DNA of 64,000 nt from Bacillota bacterium. Lineage in GTDB: Bacteria; Macinerneyibacteriota; Macinerneyibacteria; Macinerneyibacteriales; DSCS01. This document shows positions 18,085 to 27,046 of the stretch, one piece after another (within the stretch, counting starts at the first letter, position 1; each line of letters opens with the position of its first letter). Both the position numbers and the translations under genes were made by a program. Where the stretch lies: contig DSCS01000062.1 in the NCBI GenBank assembly GCA_011048995.1, positions 1 to 64,000 of the forward strand, read 5' to 3'. The notes beneath the pieces are model-generated. The model searched no databases, was not told the origin of the DNA, and was given only the letters and a program-made list of their open reading frames with translations.

Positions 18085-18112
18085 TTGACAGAGAAAGCTG
18101 AGCCTTTAAGAT
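18085..18112 (+). promoter_or_regulatory. Promoter of the YigZ-family gene, leaderless layout
   Basis: Plus strand -35 TTGACA (18085-18090), 16-base spacer, -10 TAAGAT (18107-18112), then seven bases and the ATG at 18120. The expected transcription start coincides with the start codon, and no Shine-Dalgarno sequence precedes it. Confidence 0.65.
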
Positions 18113-18119
18113 AACCTTC

Positions 18120-18734
18120 ATGGAGATTTTGACCCTGTCCCGGCCGGCACAAGCCCAATGCATTATTAAAAAATCACGCTTTATCGGAGAAGCCCTTCCC
18201 TGCTCCTCCGAAGAAGAGGCCCAAACGATGTTAAAAGAGATCAAAAAAAGGGAAGAAGGGGCGAATCACTATTGCTGGGGATATGTCCTGGGCCTTTCCG
18301 GGGAACAGGCCCGCTATCATGATGACGGAGAACCCCGGGGAACAGCCGGCCTTCCCATTCTTGATGTCATACGAAAAAAAGGATTAACCCGAACCCTTGT
18401 CGTTGTTACGCGCTACTTTGGCGGCATCAAATTAGGCGCAGGCGGACTGGTGCGCGCCTACACGGAAGCAGCTGCTGCAGCCCTGGATCGTGCAGGATCC
18501 CATATTCTGAAAGAAATGTTTTTGTGCCGCATCAATATCCCCTATTCTTCCCATGATGCCCTGGAACGCTATCTGTCCGAGACACAACGTATCATCGAAG
18601 AGCATACCTTCTCCCAATCTGTCTCACTCACGCTCTGGATCCCCAAAGAGGAATACTCCGGGTTTTCCGGGACAGTTGCCGACATCAGCCAGGGAAAGGC
18701 CGTTCTTGATATTATCAGTCAAGACTGCCGTTAA
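18120..18734 (+). CDS. YigZ/IMPACT-family protein
   Basis: 204 residues, full length for the family. N-terminal IMPACT domain with IKKSRFIGEA, YCWGYVLG and the diagnostic DDGEPRGTAGLPIL and TRYFGGIKLGAGGLVRAY stretches; the C-terminal part is the usual DUF1949-type ferredoxin-like fold. Role unclear; the eukaryotic homologue IMPACT modulates translation via GCN1. Only plus-strand gene between 2718 and 58492; its 3' end overlaps the convergent O-antigen-ligase-like gene by 20 bases. Confidence 0.9.
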   Translation: MEILTLSRPAQAQCIIKKSRFIGEALPCSSEEEAQTMLKEIKKREEGANHYCWGYVLGLSGEQARYHDDGEPRGTAGLPILDVIRKKGLTRTLVVVTRYFGGIKLGAGGLVRAYTEAAAAALDRAGSHILKEMFLCRINIPYSSHDALERYLSETQRIIEEHTFSQSVSLTLWIPKEEYSGFSGTVADISQGKAVLDIISQDCR

Positions 18735-20475
18735 ATCCCAAAATGTTTTTTTCATATGTGTTTAAAGGCTCCGAGTGGGGAATGTTATTGATTACTTCAA
18801 TTCTTTGAGTGCAAAAATTTTTCAACTCCTCATTTGAGGTCCTTTGCATCATCAGTTCATAGGCGTTACGATAATAGGGTTCAAGGGAGATCAGGTCATA
18901 AAATGTTTTTTCAAAGGCCTCTTCTTCTGTTGTATAAGCCAACAAAGCCATTTTCAAAAACATGTACCGCGGATTATTCCCATGCAGAGCCAGCGCTTGC
19001 TCGACAGACTGCATGGCCCGGGCATGAGCTTCCGGTTTCAAAGGTGTCAACCCCGTGGAATGAAGAAGGGCCTGATAATAGACTCCCTGTGACCAAAAGA
19101 TCTTTGGGTTCTGCCGATTCAAAGCGGCTGATGATGAAAGGATCTCTTCACAAAGAGCCAATTTGACATCCCATTGGATCTGGTCGATGACCAGTAATGA
19201 GCGGACAGCCCCTTCAGCAGCAAGGGGGTTCAACGGAAGGATCCGGTAAGAGCGGTAATAATAACGGAAAGAGTCCATAAGCCTTCGTTCCGTCATCGCC
19301 TTCTCTCCGGCAAGAAAAAAGAAATGGCTCAAAAGTGTCAACATAAAATAATAGCTGATAAGAAAAACCGGCAGAAAACCTTTCTTCCAAGTCACAGCAA
19401 AAGCATAAGACTCTTTTTCTTCCCTTTTGAAGGTTGTCGGAACTGTTAAAAAAAGAGCGCCCAAAAGAAGCAGTGAAAATGATTTTTCTATGTTATTAAA
19501 GATTCCCGCAAAGAGAAGCAGAAGAAAAAGGGCCCGGTAACCTGATCGTTTGTAAAACCCGTAGATCGCATACCCCAATATCAAGGTCCCGAAAAGGCCG
19601 AAAGAGAGAAGGCTTTCCAGATAAACCGAATGCGCCATTCGCGGAAAAAGAGAATAACGGGAGTAAGTCCGCTCCTCACCGGAAAAATAATGCGGAAGCC
19701 GGTCATCAACGACGGCAGCCCCATACCCCAATACAGGCCTTTGAAGAAACATTTTGCCCGCAGCATCATAGATCTTCCCCCTTGAAAAGGCCACAGGATC
19801 TTTCACATCCCGGGAAAAACGCAGCGCAAAAAGGAGAACAGCAAACAGCAACAAAAGAAGGACAGCCTTACGCCCCCTTTTACCCAGCCGCCTGGCCATG
19901 ATCAAGGACATCATAAAAAGGAGAAGAAAGCCGGTTCGTGAAAGAGTAATAAAGAATCCTGCCGCCAAAAGAAAAGAGACAGTCCCTCTCAAGCGGGGCC
20001 CCGAGGCATCCCACATGAAAAGAGCGGCATACAACCCCGCTGCGATCCAAACCGCAGCCCAATTCGCATTCACGAATGTCGAAGGCTGACGCAATGCACC
20101 CCTTTCAATCCATTGGAAAATGAGAATCCCGGTATGAAGCAATGATGTCACGATAAGCCCCTGTGTTAAAAAAGCTTTAGAGGGGGCTTTTGTCGTCACG
20201 TAAGCGAGAAAAAGGCCCCAAAGGAGAAAATTAACCGTATCTGTGTTGGCCATTCCCGTCAAAACTGTAAAGACAAAAGAAAAAAACAAAAAGAAAATAA
20301 ACACAAAATGAGAACGTTGAAGTACGAATTTTTTCTCTTTAAGGATAAAGATGATCCCCATAAGGGGCAAAAGATACTTCACGGCATAATGCTCTCCGCC
20401 GTTCAAAAAAGAAGAGACAAAGATCACAAGCGGGATGATGATGTCACTGGTTCCAAATCTTCTTATACTCTTCAT
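18715..20475 (-). CDS. O-antigen ligase/polymerase-like membrane protein with helical C-terminal extension
   Basis: 586 residues, about 10-12 membrane helices to residue ~400, with the Wzy_C/WaaL-type loop near 255-310 (PVLGYGAAVV and MAHSVYLESLLSFGLFG, holding the His and Glu expected in the active loop). Residues ~400-586 form a soluble helical domain with TPR-like repeats. It overlaps the preceding ligase-like gene by 32 bases. Such proteins transfer or polymerise lipid-linked glycans in the periplasm; position directly after pilQ makes pilin or surface glycan transfer a reasonable guess. Confidence 0.75.
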   Translation of the reverse strand: MKSIRRFGTSDIIIPLVIFVSSFLNGGEHYAVKYLLPLMGIIFILKEKKFVLQRSHFVFIFFLFFSFVFTVLTGMANTDTVNFLLWGLFLAYVTTKAPSKAFLTQGLIVTSLLHTGILIFQWIERGALRQPSTFVNANWAAVWIAAGLYAALFMWDASGPRLRGTVSFLLAAGFFITLSRTGFLLLFMMSLIMARRLGKRGRKAVLLLLLFAVLLFALRFSRDVKDPVAFSRGKIYDAAGKMFLQRPVLGYGAAVVDDRLPHYFSGEERTYSRYSLFPRMAHSVYLESLLSFGLFGTLILGYAIYGFYKRSGYRALFLLLLFAGIFNNIEKSFSLLLLGALFLTVPTTFKREEKESYAFAVTWKKGFLPVFLISYYFMLTLLSHFFFLAGEKAMTERRLMDSFRYYYRSYRILPLNPLAAEGAVRSLLVIDQIQWDVKLALCEEILSSSAALNRQNPKIFWSQGVYYQALLHSTGLTPLKPEAHARAMQSVEQALALHGNNPRYMFLKMALLAYTTEEEAFEKTFYDLISLEPYYRNAYELMMQRTSNEELKNFCTQRIEVINNIPHSEPLNTYEKNILGFNGSLD

Positions 20476-21856
20476 ATTGCTCCCTTATTTGGGGTTTTTC
20501 TTTGGCATCAACAAATTGATTGAGCTTGTACATGGTGATAAAATGGGAATAAAGGGCTCCCCTTTCCCTGTGTAAACGCGCCTCTTTCTCCATGCGCCGA
20601 ACAGGATGGGGCGGATTTACAGTGTAATAGCGAAAAGAAGGAATAAAAGCGGCACAGAGCAGAAAAAGGGACGCTAACGCCGGCAATGATAATCCCTTTT
20701 TCCTTGTGTATTCTCTTTTTTTCTGAGCTATGCCGGCATAAGCCCAAAACAAAGCCGCCACGGAAGGAATATAAAAGGTCAAGTCAAAGACAAAATGAAG
20801 CATCAGGGCCATAAGAAGGGGGAAAAATGGCGATTTTCTCAATGACCACAGAAAAAGGCCCAAAAGAAGAAGAACGGCAATTCCGATGCCGCCCAGATCA
20901 GCCATCATCTGAAAAGGCAGCGCATGGGCATTATGGACATAATTAGCCCCCTCCAGCCTGTACAGAGGGTAGTAGAGGTCAAAATGATTCAACCCTGTCC
21001 CTGCAAGGGGGTAATCCCTGAAAATGCGCAATGCCGATACATAATTCGCATATCGGAAAAAAAGGGATTGTCCCAAACTTTCCGTGCCTCTTGTCAAAAG
21101 AAAAAAAAGTCCCCCAAGAGAGAGCCCGGCACCGGCTATGCCCCACCCCAATATTTTATTCTTTTTCAACGCAAGAATAACAATCATAAGAAATGTCAAG
21201 ACGGCGGCAATAAAAGAGCGGGTCAAAAGCAGCATCGTCCCATTGACAAGAAAGGGAATCCAATAAAGGCTTTTCTTTTCTTTCAAAAGGCGCATAAACA
21301 TAAGAAGGACAACGGCCATTAAGAAAAATGAGTAAATATTCGGCAAAGCAAACGTTCCGAAAAAACGCATCCCCCTGAGAATGGCCCGCTGAGCCGGATC
21401 CGTGACTTGTGCTAAAAGAGAGGGGTAGACAACATAATACTGAAAAGCCACATAACACGCCATAGTCAGAGAATAGAACGCCAAAAAGGGCGTCAATAAC
21501 TTTTCATCCGCCGGATCAAATACGAGAAGCGCCGTAAAAGAAAGGAAAAAAGCGGCTAAGTACTCAAAAGAAAGCGTTTTTTCAGGAGATAAAAGAGCCG
21601 CAACAAAGAGAAAAAGAAAAGCCGCCGCCGCAGGAAAAGGCAATCTCTTTTGATAAAGAAAACCGAGAAGAATCAGTAAACCGGCAAGAAGAAGGGCATA
21701 AGGAGCCAAAGGGTGCTGAACATAAACCGATCCCGTTACAAAGGGGATCCCCATGAGCAGGGCCAGATAAAATAATTTAAGGGAAATAAACAACGGCTTT
21801 AATATTTCAAAAAAAAGGGGCGCCTGTAAAGGCGCCCCCATTCTTTTGCCGGCCAT
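20444..21856 (-). CDS. O-antigen ligase-like membrane protein
   Basis: 470 residues with about 12 membrane helices and the Wzy_C loop at ~275-330 (DYPLAGTGLNHFDLYYPLYR, then YVHNAHALPFQ). Probable periplasmic glycan ligase or oligosaccharyltransferase. The first ATG lies one base after the pilQ stop, but the first 20 codons contain an intrinsic terminator and encode no membrane helix. A TTG near 21791, just before FISLKLFYLALL, or the ATG at about 21754, could be the true start. No clear ribosome binding site precedes any of them. Confidence 0.75.
   Translation of the reverse strand: MAGKRMGAPLQAPLFFEILKPLFISLKLFYLALLMGIPFVTGSVYVQHPLAPYALLLAGLLILLGFLYQKRLPFPAAAAFLFLFVAALLSPEKTLSFEYLAAFFLSFTALLVFDPADEKLLTPFLAFYSLTMACYVAFQYYVVYPSLLAQVTDPAQRAILRGMRFFGTFALPNIYSFFLMAVVLLMFMRLLKEKKSLYWIPFLVNGTMLLLTRSFIAAVLTFLMIVILALKKNKILGWGIAGAGLSLGGLFFLLTRGTESLGQSLFFRYANYVSALRIFRDYPLAGTGLNHFDLYYPLYRLEGANYVHNAHALPFQMMADLGGIGIAVLLLLGLFLWSLRKSPFFPLLMALMLHFVFDLTFYIPSVAALFWAYAGIAQKKREYTRKKGLSLPALASLFLLCAAFIPSFRYYTVNPPHPVRRMEKEARLHRERGALYSHFITMYKLNQFVDAKEKPQIREQYEEYKKIWNQ
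21809..21838 (-). terminator. Intrinsic terminator at the end of pilMNOPQ, inside the next ORF
   Basis: Minus strand: perfect eight-pair stem GGGGCGCC/GGCGCCCC with a six-base loop, followed by eight T. It starts 20 bases after the pilQ stop and falls within the first codons of the downstream ligase-like gene. Confidence 0.8.
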
Positions 21857-21857
21857 A

Positions 21858-24125
21858 TTAAAATTCCGAAGGAAGAATAATATGGGGCGTCACAAAGATA
21901 AGGATCTCTTCAGAAGCGTTTCTTTTAGTTCTGTTCTTAAAAAGCAAACCGATAATGGGAATATCCTTTAAGATCGGAACACCGCTTGTGCCGTCAGAAC
22001 TGTCACGCCTGACCAATCCGCCGATAACAGCGGTTTTGCCGTCTCCCACAAGAAGCTTTGTCTTAGCTGAATTAGTCGAGATAATCAAATCCGCTCCATC
22101 GGCGGGAGGAACCAAATCACTCACTTCGGGCATGACTTCGATGAGGACTTCGTTGGATGCGTTGATCGTAGGTTTCACATCCAGCTTGATTCCCACTTCC
22201 TGCAGCTGGCTTACCGTATTGCCGCTTTCATCTGTCATATTGATCGGTATTTTTTTACCGGAAATAAAGCTTGCGGTCTCATTATTCAAAACAGTCACTT
22301 TGGGGCTGGCCAGGATCTCCGCTTTATTTTCCGAAACCAGCATATTCAGCTTCATACTGAGATCAAAGGTGTCTAAAAGGGATGTCACGATTTGTCCGGT
22401 GTTTTGGCTTGACCCTTTCTCAAAACTGACACCTCCGCCTGAAGCGATCAAAGTGGCATCATCCCCTGTAAAAAAGGCGGTATTATCAGCTAACTGCCAA
22501 TTGATTCCTAAGCTCCCCAGGACTTCTGTGCTCACACGGATAAATTTGGATTCGATCATGACCTGGGCTGTGGGCTTATCCAGATGTTTGATCAATTCCA
22601 TGGCCTCTTCCAGGCGAGGCGTCACATCGGTCATGATCAAAGTATTGGTTCTGCCGTCCACCATGGTTGAAGCCGAAGACGTCAAAACACTTTTGACGAT
22701 CTTTTCCAAGTCGCCGGCCGAGGAATAAGAGATCGGAACGATCCTGGTCTCAACGGGCCCCATATCCTGAAGTTCGTTTTTCTTCTTTTCCGCGTCGATC
22801 TCCTGTTTGAACTCATTGGGAGTGGCTACCCTGATAATATTCCCTTTGATACGATAGGTATAACCGTTGCTTTGGAGAATCGTCGAAAGAGCCTCTTCCC
22901 AGGGGACATTGTGCAGATCAATGGTCACTTCCCCCTGTACGCTTTTGGACATGACAATGTTATACCCGGTTTCCTGGGCCAAAGCGGTCAACAACAGGGT
23001 GATATCACCCTTATGGACAGAGATCTCCTTGATAACCCCTTCATTGCGTCTCACCGGCCCGGCGGATGCCAAAGCCTCTTCTTTCATCAGGTTTTCAATC
23101 TCCATGACGATATCATCGGTGTCCCGGTAGATACGATAAGAGATATTATCATTTAAAAGAATGTCTGAAATCACATTATTCCCGGCTGTCCGGTTGTTGA
23201 CTTCCACAACGGCGCCTTTACGTACGGGAACCGTTCTTATATTCTGATCAATATAGGCGTTTTCAAAAACCAACCTGATCTTCTCTTCCTTGGGCAGCTG
23301 TTCTTCAGAATAACGGATCCATCCTTCATTTTTAAATCGGATATAGACCTTTTCGTTTTTCGTCTGGCTTTCGATCTCAGCGATTTTCATTCTTCTTATC
23401 TCGTCGGCTTTACGGAGCTTTAAAATCAGCTTGTCTCTTTTTTTATCCACTTCATAAGGGATCTCGTCTTTCAATGCCACTGTGACATTCAGGTCTTTCT
23501 CATTGACCGGAGTCAGCTGAATATGGTCGACAAGGATCCCGTCACCGTCGATGCGCTCTTTCCCTGACTTATTATCCGTTCCGAACAAGTCGATTGAGAT
23601 CTCCTTTTTCGATTCTTTCACAGTATAATTATAGCCTTCTGTTAAATCAAAGATCACAGACATCCCGCTTTCTGCCTTCGCCAAGTCGATTTTTTTCAAT
23701 TCATTGGACCCGGCCGGCATAGCCGCATTCAGAGCCGTCGTTTCAGTCAGAGCCTGAACATCGGCGATAGTAAAATGCAAAATAAGGGTATTGTCTTTCC
23801 TTTCCGGGAAATAGGGATACCATTCTTTAAGCTGTACGACGACCCGGCTCATATCCTTGTTGAACTGTGAGAACCGGACCTCATCGACTCCGGCGACATC
23901 CACGGGAATGCTTCCGACCTTTTTGGAGCTGAGTGTGGACGGGAGGTTGATGACCAATCGCAGAGGTTTTTCCAGCTTAAAGATCTCATACTTGATCTGG
24001 CCCTCAAATTCTAATTTGACGTCAAGTCCTCCGTTTATTTTTTCATAACTCACATTTTTCAATGTCGTCCCGTATAATACACTTCCCGCACATAGGAGAA
24101 TTAAGAGAATCATCCACCGTTTCAT
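21858..24125 (-). CDS. pilQ: Type IV pilus secretin PilQ
   Basis: 755 residues forming the outer-membrane ring through which the pilus passes. Signal peptide (1-19), AMIN-like domains at ~20-110 and further repeats to ~350 that would bind peptidoglycan, a secretin/TonB short N-terminal domain at ~370-440 (NVPWEEALSTILQSNGYTY), an N1 domain at ~455-525 and the secretin core at ~560-750 (ILASPKVTVLNNETASF, VPILKDIPIIGLLFKN). The last gene of pilMNOPQ; a terminator follows. Confidence 0.95.
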   Translation of the reverse strand: MKRWMILLILLCAGSVLYGTTLKNVSYEKINGGLDVKLEFEGQIKYEIFKLEKPLRLVINLPSTLSSKKVGSIPVDVAGVDEVRFSQFNKDMSRVVVQLKEWYPYFPERKDNTLILHFTIADVQALTETTALNAAMPAGSNELKKIDLAKAESGMSVIFDLTEGYNYTVKESKKEISIDLFGTDNKSGKERIDGDGILVDHIQLTPVNEKDLNVTVALKDEIPYEVDKKRDKLILKLRKADEIRRMKIAEIESQTKNEKVYIRFKNEGWIRYSEEQLPKEEKIRLVFENAYIDQNIRTVPVRKGAVVEVNNRTAGNNVISDILLNDNISYRIYRDTDDIVMEIENLMKEEALASAGPVRRNEGVIKEISVHKGDITLLLTALAQETGYNIVMSKSVQGEVTIDLHNVPWEEALSTILQSNGYTYRIKGNIIRVATPNEFKQEIDAEKKKNELQDMGPVETRIVPISYSSAGDLEKIVKSVLTSSASTMVDGRTNTLIMTDVTPRLEEAMELIKHLDKPTAQVMIESKFIRVSTEVLGSLGINWQLADNTAFFTGDDATLIASGGGVSFEKGSSQNTGQIVTSLLDTFDLSMKLNMLVSENKAEILASPKVTVLNNETASFISGKKIPINMTDESGNTVSQLQEVGIKLDVKPTINASNEVLIEVMPEVSDLVPPADGADLIISTNSAKTKLLVGDGKTAVIGGLVRRDSSDGTSGVPILKDIPIIGLLFKNRTKRNASEEILIFVTPHIILPSEF

Positions 24126-24856
24126 TGGTTCCCTCCTTCGGGCTTAACCCGCTGAAGAACAATCTCTCTGGATTGGTCTTCGCTTTTTAAAGTCAATCTT
24201 CTTAATACGATTTTTTCACTTGTAATGGAAATCACTTTAGCCCCGCCGAAGACTTCCCCGACTCTGAGGATGATCCCCTTACCACCGGAATCTTCTAGAA
24301 CAGCGACACTCTCGACTCCGTACTTGATCGTTGCTTTAAAGGTAAACTTTGAAAAATCGACTTCTCCCTCCTGTGATCCGGCAAGGCCTGAAGTCAGTTT
24401 TCCGGATTTATCTTTCACGGTATCGGCAGGTAAAAGAAACGGGTCCTTTTTCCCGTGATCCTTATATTGATAGGCCTGGACAGCCTCTGTTTTCTCACTT
24501 TCCGGTTTCTTTTCAGGAGCGGGTGATGCAGCCGCTGTTTTCTTTTGGGTAGAGCTTGTCTCAGAAGCCGTCTTCTGCGTTTTCTCAGGTGATGTCTGTG
24601 CTGCAGCCTTATCCGGAGCGGCTGCAGCACTTTCGGCAGAAGCCGTTTGCGCTGGTTTTGCGTTTAATGTTTTGGTCTCTTTCATCTCAGGAGCCTCTCC
24701 GTTATCAGCAGGTTTCACCACCTGTGCAGGGGGGCGCTCTGCAGATTTGTTATCATCAGAGGAGGAGAAAAGGCCGCTGAAAAATTCGCCTATTCCACCG
24801 TTTCCGCAGGCGGTAAGAAGTCCGAGAATAAGGATGGCTAAAAGTATTTTTTTCAT
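24122..24856 (-). CDS. pilP: PilP-like pilus lipoprotein
   Basis: 244 residues; lipobox LLTAC (Cys17), then a long low-complexity linker rich in Ala, Pro, Lys, Ser and Thr (~30-145) that spans the periplasm, and a small beta domain at ~145-240 starting KDPFLLP, the hallmark of PilP. PilP couples the PilN/PilO heterodimer to PilQ. It overlaps pilQ by four bases. Confidence 0.88.
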   Translation of the reverse strand: MKKILLAILILGLLTACGNGGIGEFFSGLFSSSDDNKSAERPPAQVVKPADNGEAPEMKETKTLNAKPAQTASAESAAAAPDKAAAQTSPEKTQKTASETSSTQKKTAAASPAPEKKPESEKTEAVQAYQYKDHGKKDPFLLPADTVKDKSGKLTSGLAGSQEGEVDFSKFTFKATIKYGVESVAVLEDSGGKGIILRVGEVFGGAKVISITSEKIVLRRLTLKSEDQSREIVLQRVKPEGGNQ

Positions 24857-24865
24857 AGGTTCTCC

Positions 24866-25450
24866 TTATTTTCCTTTCTTCGTTTCATCGGCCTGAGCCT
24901 GATAGACATAGGCAACAAGGTCGAGCTTGACCCCGATGGTATGGTCATCGGAAACCGTCAACTTGCTTATGCTCAGGTTTCCTACATTGATTATACGGGA
25001 CAAACGGCTTAATTGTGAAAGAAATCGTCCGACTTTATGGTAAGTCCCCTGAAGCTGAATATCCACCTTAAATTCCAAATAATCTTCTTTGGGTATTAGT
25101 TTCCCGGGATTAAAATAGGTCAGGGTTACACCGGCTTGTTGCGAAGCATCAGTAATCTGGCGCAAAAGGGCGGGGATCTCCTGTTTGGTCGGCAGTGACT
25201 TTGAGATCCTGACGATCTCTTCTCTTTTATCTTCCAGTTCCTGCTTCAGCTCAGGGATTTTTTTACTGAGAGCGATCAGCCGTTTGACTTCGTTCTCTTC
25301 TTTTTCGATCTTCTGTTTCAATTCGCCGATTTCTTCCCGCTGAGGGCCGATAACATTCAGGTAAAAGAGCACCAAAAGAGCCACTCCGATAAGGATACCG
25401 AAGAGAATCTTCTGATATTTCGGATCGTTTAAATTAAATCCTTCAGCCAT
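24866..25450 (-). CDS. pilO: Type IV pilus assembly protein PilO
   Basis: 194 residues: short cytosolic start (LNDPKYQKILFG, typical of PilO), one membrane helix at ~15-33, a coiled coil at ~35-80 and a ferredoxin-like periplasmic domain. Forms a heterodimer with PilN in the inner-membrane alignment complex. Confidence 0.9.
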   Translation of the reverse strand: MAEGFNLNDPKYQKILFGILIGVALLVLFYLNVIGPQREEIGELKQKIEKEENEVKRLIALSKKIPELKQELEDKREEIVRISKSLPTKQEIPALLRQITDASQQAGVTLTYFNPGKLIPKEDYLEFKVDIQLQGTYHKVGRFLSQLSRLSRIINVGNLSISKLTVSDDHTIGVKLDLVAYVYQAQADETKKGK

Positions 25451-25458
25451 GTCCCCTC

Positions 25459-26019
25459 CTACCTGAAATCAGGCTTGATGACGCAACTCATATCAAAGGC
25501 TGACGTCAAAACATCCTGATCTCCAACTTTTTGATTTTGCTCTTTTACTTCACCTATTTCCACAGTATTAAAGAATTCCGATCTCTCCAGGCTTTCGGCA
25601 AAATCCGATACAAGATAATTATTCATCCCGACGCCGTTGACTTTTAAATTATTGCGGTTCAAGTCCAACGAGGTCAGCCAGGTACTGTCAGGGATACGGA
25701 TAAGAATATCCTCCAAAAGTTTCGGAGCGAAGGTGCGTCCTTTATCCAGTTTGCTGAGAAGTTGAAATTTTTTGTCAATATCCTTGAGCTGATTACTCAG
25801 AGTCTTGTACTCCTGATCGAACTTCACATATCTCTTCTTTTCATTACTGACTTCCGTAAAATCTTTATTCAGCTTGCTGATCACACGCAGATTATTGAGG
25901 TAAAATAGAATCAGAATAATGATTACCCCGGCAAAAGCCAAAATAACAGAAAAAGCGCCTATAGGAATATTCCGCCTTCCCCGCCGCTCTTCTTTGGGAA
26001 TAAGATTTATCTCTAACAT
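25459..26019 (-). CDS. pilN: Type IV pilus assembly protein PilN
   Basis: 186 residues beginning MLEINLIPKEERR, the segment by which PilN docks in PilM (consensus INLLP), followed by a membrane helix at ~22-45, a coiled coil and a ferredoxin-like periplasmic domain. Eight bases separate it from pilO and one from pilM. Confidence 0.92.
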   Translation of the reverse strand: MLEINLIPKEERRGRRNIPIGAFSVILAFAGVIIILILFYLNNLRVISKLNKDFTEVSNEKKRYVKFDQEYKTLSNQLKDIDKKFQLLSKLDKGRTFAPKLLEDILIRIPDSTWLTSLDLNRNNLKVNGVGMNNYLVSDFAESLERSEFFNTVEIGEVKEQNQKVGDQDVLTSAFDMSCVIKPDFR

Positions 26020-26020
26020 A

Positions 26021-27031
26021 TCATCTCACCTTCCTCATGGCCAATCCGATACAGACCGAAAGGGCCGGCCCAACTTTCTGGAGCTGAGGCAAAAGTTCCG
26101 CAGGAGCTTTCACAAACTCTACCGGGTTGAAAACTTCAATATCCGAGGCATCCATTTCATTCTTTAAAAAATCCATCAGGCCCGGAGTCAACGATCCTCC
26201 CCCTGTCAATATCCCTTTGTTGATCATCAACGGGGCAGTCCCCTTAATATATTCCAGGGAACGCTTCATCTGATTGCTTAAATTCTGATTTGTAGCGTCA
26301 AAAAGCTCTTCCAGATCTGAAGCGCTTTTCTCTTCTCCCAATTTTATCCGCTCAGCGACTTCGTAATTGACACCCAGTTCCTTGGCGATGACATCGGTAT
26401 AATGATTGCCTCCCACGGGGATCTCACGGACAAATTTAGGAACCCCGTTAACGACAATGCTGAAACTCGTCTTTTCCGCCCCGATATCCGCAATGAAAAC
26501 AGTTCCTGATAATGGCCCGTGAATGGCCTGATAGGCGTTCTGAATAGCCATGGCAGCCGTATCCACGGCCAAAGGGACAAGTCCCAGGCTTTTCAGCAGA
26601 TTAACGCGGCTGTTCACCACTTCTTTTTTGGCAGCAGCGATTAAAACGTCAGAGCGTCCGCCTTCTTCAGAAACAATAGAAAAATCGTAAAAAATGTCCT
26701 CCCTTTCATAAGGAATATGATTGGGAAATTCGTATTCTAATGTATTCCTTACTTTTTCTTCCCCCACGGCATCAATTGTCACAGCTTTTAAAATCAGGTT
26801 TCTTCCGGAAATAGATATTGATAAATTTTTGTTTTTGATTTTCCGGTTTGTGAAGACAGTTCGGATCACTTCCTCCACAAGATTGGTATCCATGATCTCT
26901 CCCTCCACGATACTCTCGCGGGAAAGAAGGTCATAACCGAAATTTTTTACTTCGATGTCTTTGGATGAAACCTTGATGTCTACGGCCTTCACACTGTAGG
27001 AGCCGATATCCAATCCAATCAATTTTTTCAT
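26021..27031 (-). CDS. pilM: Type IV pilus assembly ATPase-like protein PilM
   Basis: 336-residue cytosolic actin-like protein with the ATP-binding motif LIGLDIGSYSVKAV at the start, a second phosphate loop in FIADIGAEKTSF and the adenosine motif LTGGGSLTPGL. Binds the N-terminal tail of PilN and anchors the pilus alignment complex. It follows the sigma-54 regulator gene by 15 bases. Confidence 0.95.
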   Translation of the reverse strand: MKKLIGLDIGSYSVKAVDIKVSSKDIEVKNFGYDLLSRESIVEGEIMDTNLVEEVIRTVFTNRKIKNKNLSISISGRNLILKAVTIDAVGEEKVRNTLEYEFPNHIPYEREDIFYDFSIVSEEGGRSDVLIAAAKKEVVNSRVNLLKSLGLVPLAVDTAAMAIQNAYQAIHGPLSGTVFIADIGAEKTSFSIVVNGVPKFVREIPVGGNHYTDVIAKELGVNYEVAERIKLGEEKSASDLEELFDATNQNLSNQMKRSLEYIKGTAPLMINKGILTGGGSLTPGLMDFLKNEMDASDIEVFNPVEFVKAPAELLPQLQKVGPALSVCIGLAMRKVR

Positions 27032-27046
27032 GTTTCCTCCTAGTTT

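Noticed and set aside
21955-22728. 257-residue plus-strand ORF opposite pilQ
   Set aside because: Antisense to the conserved secretin core; a shadow of biased codon use with no family features.
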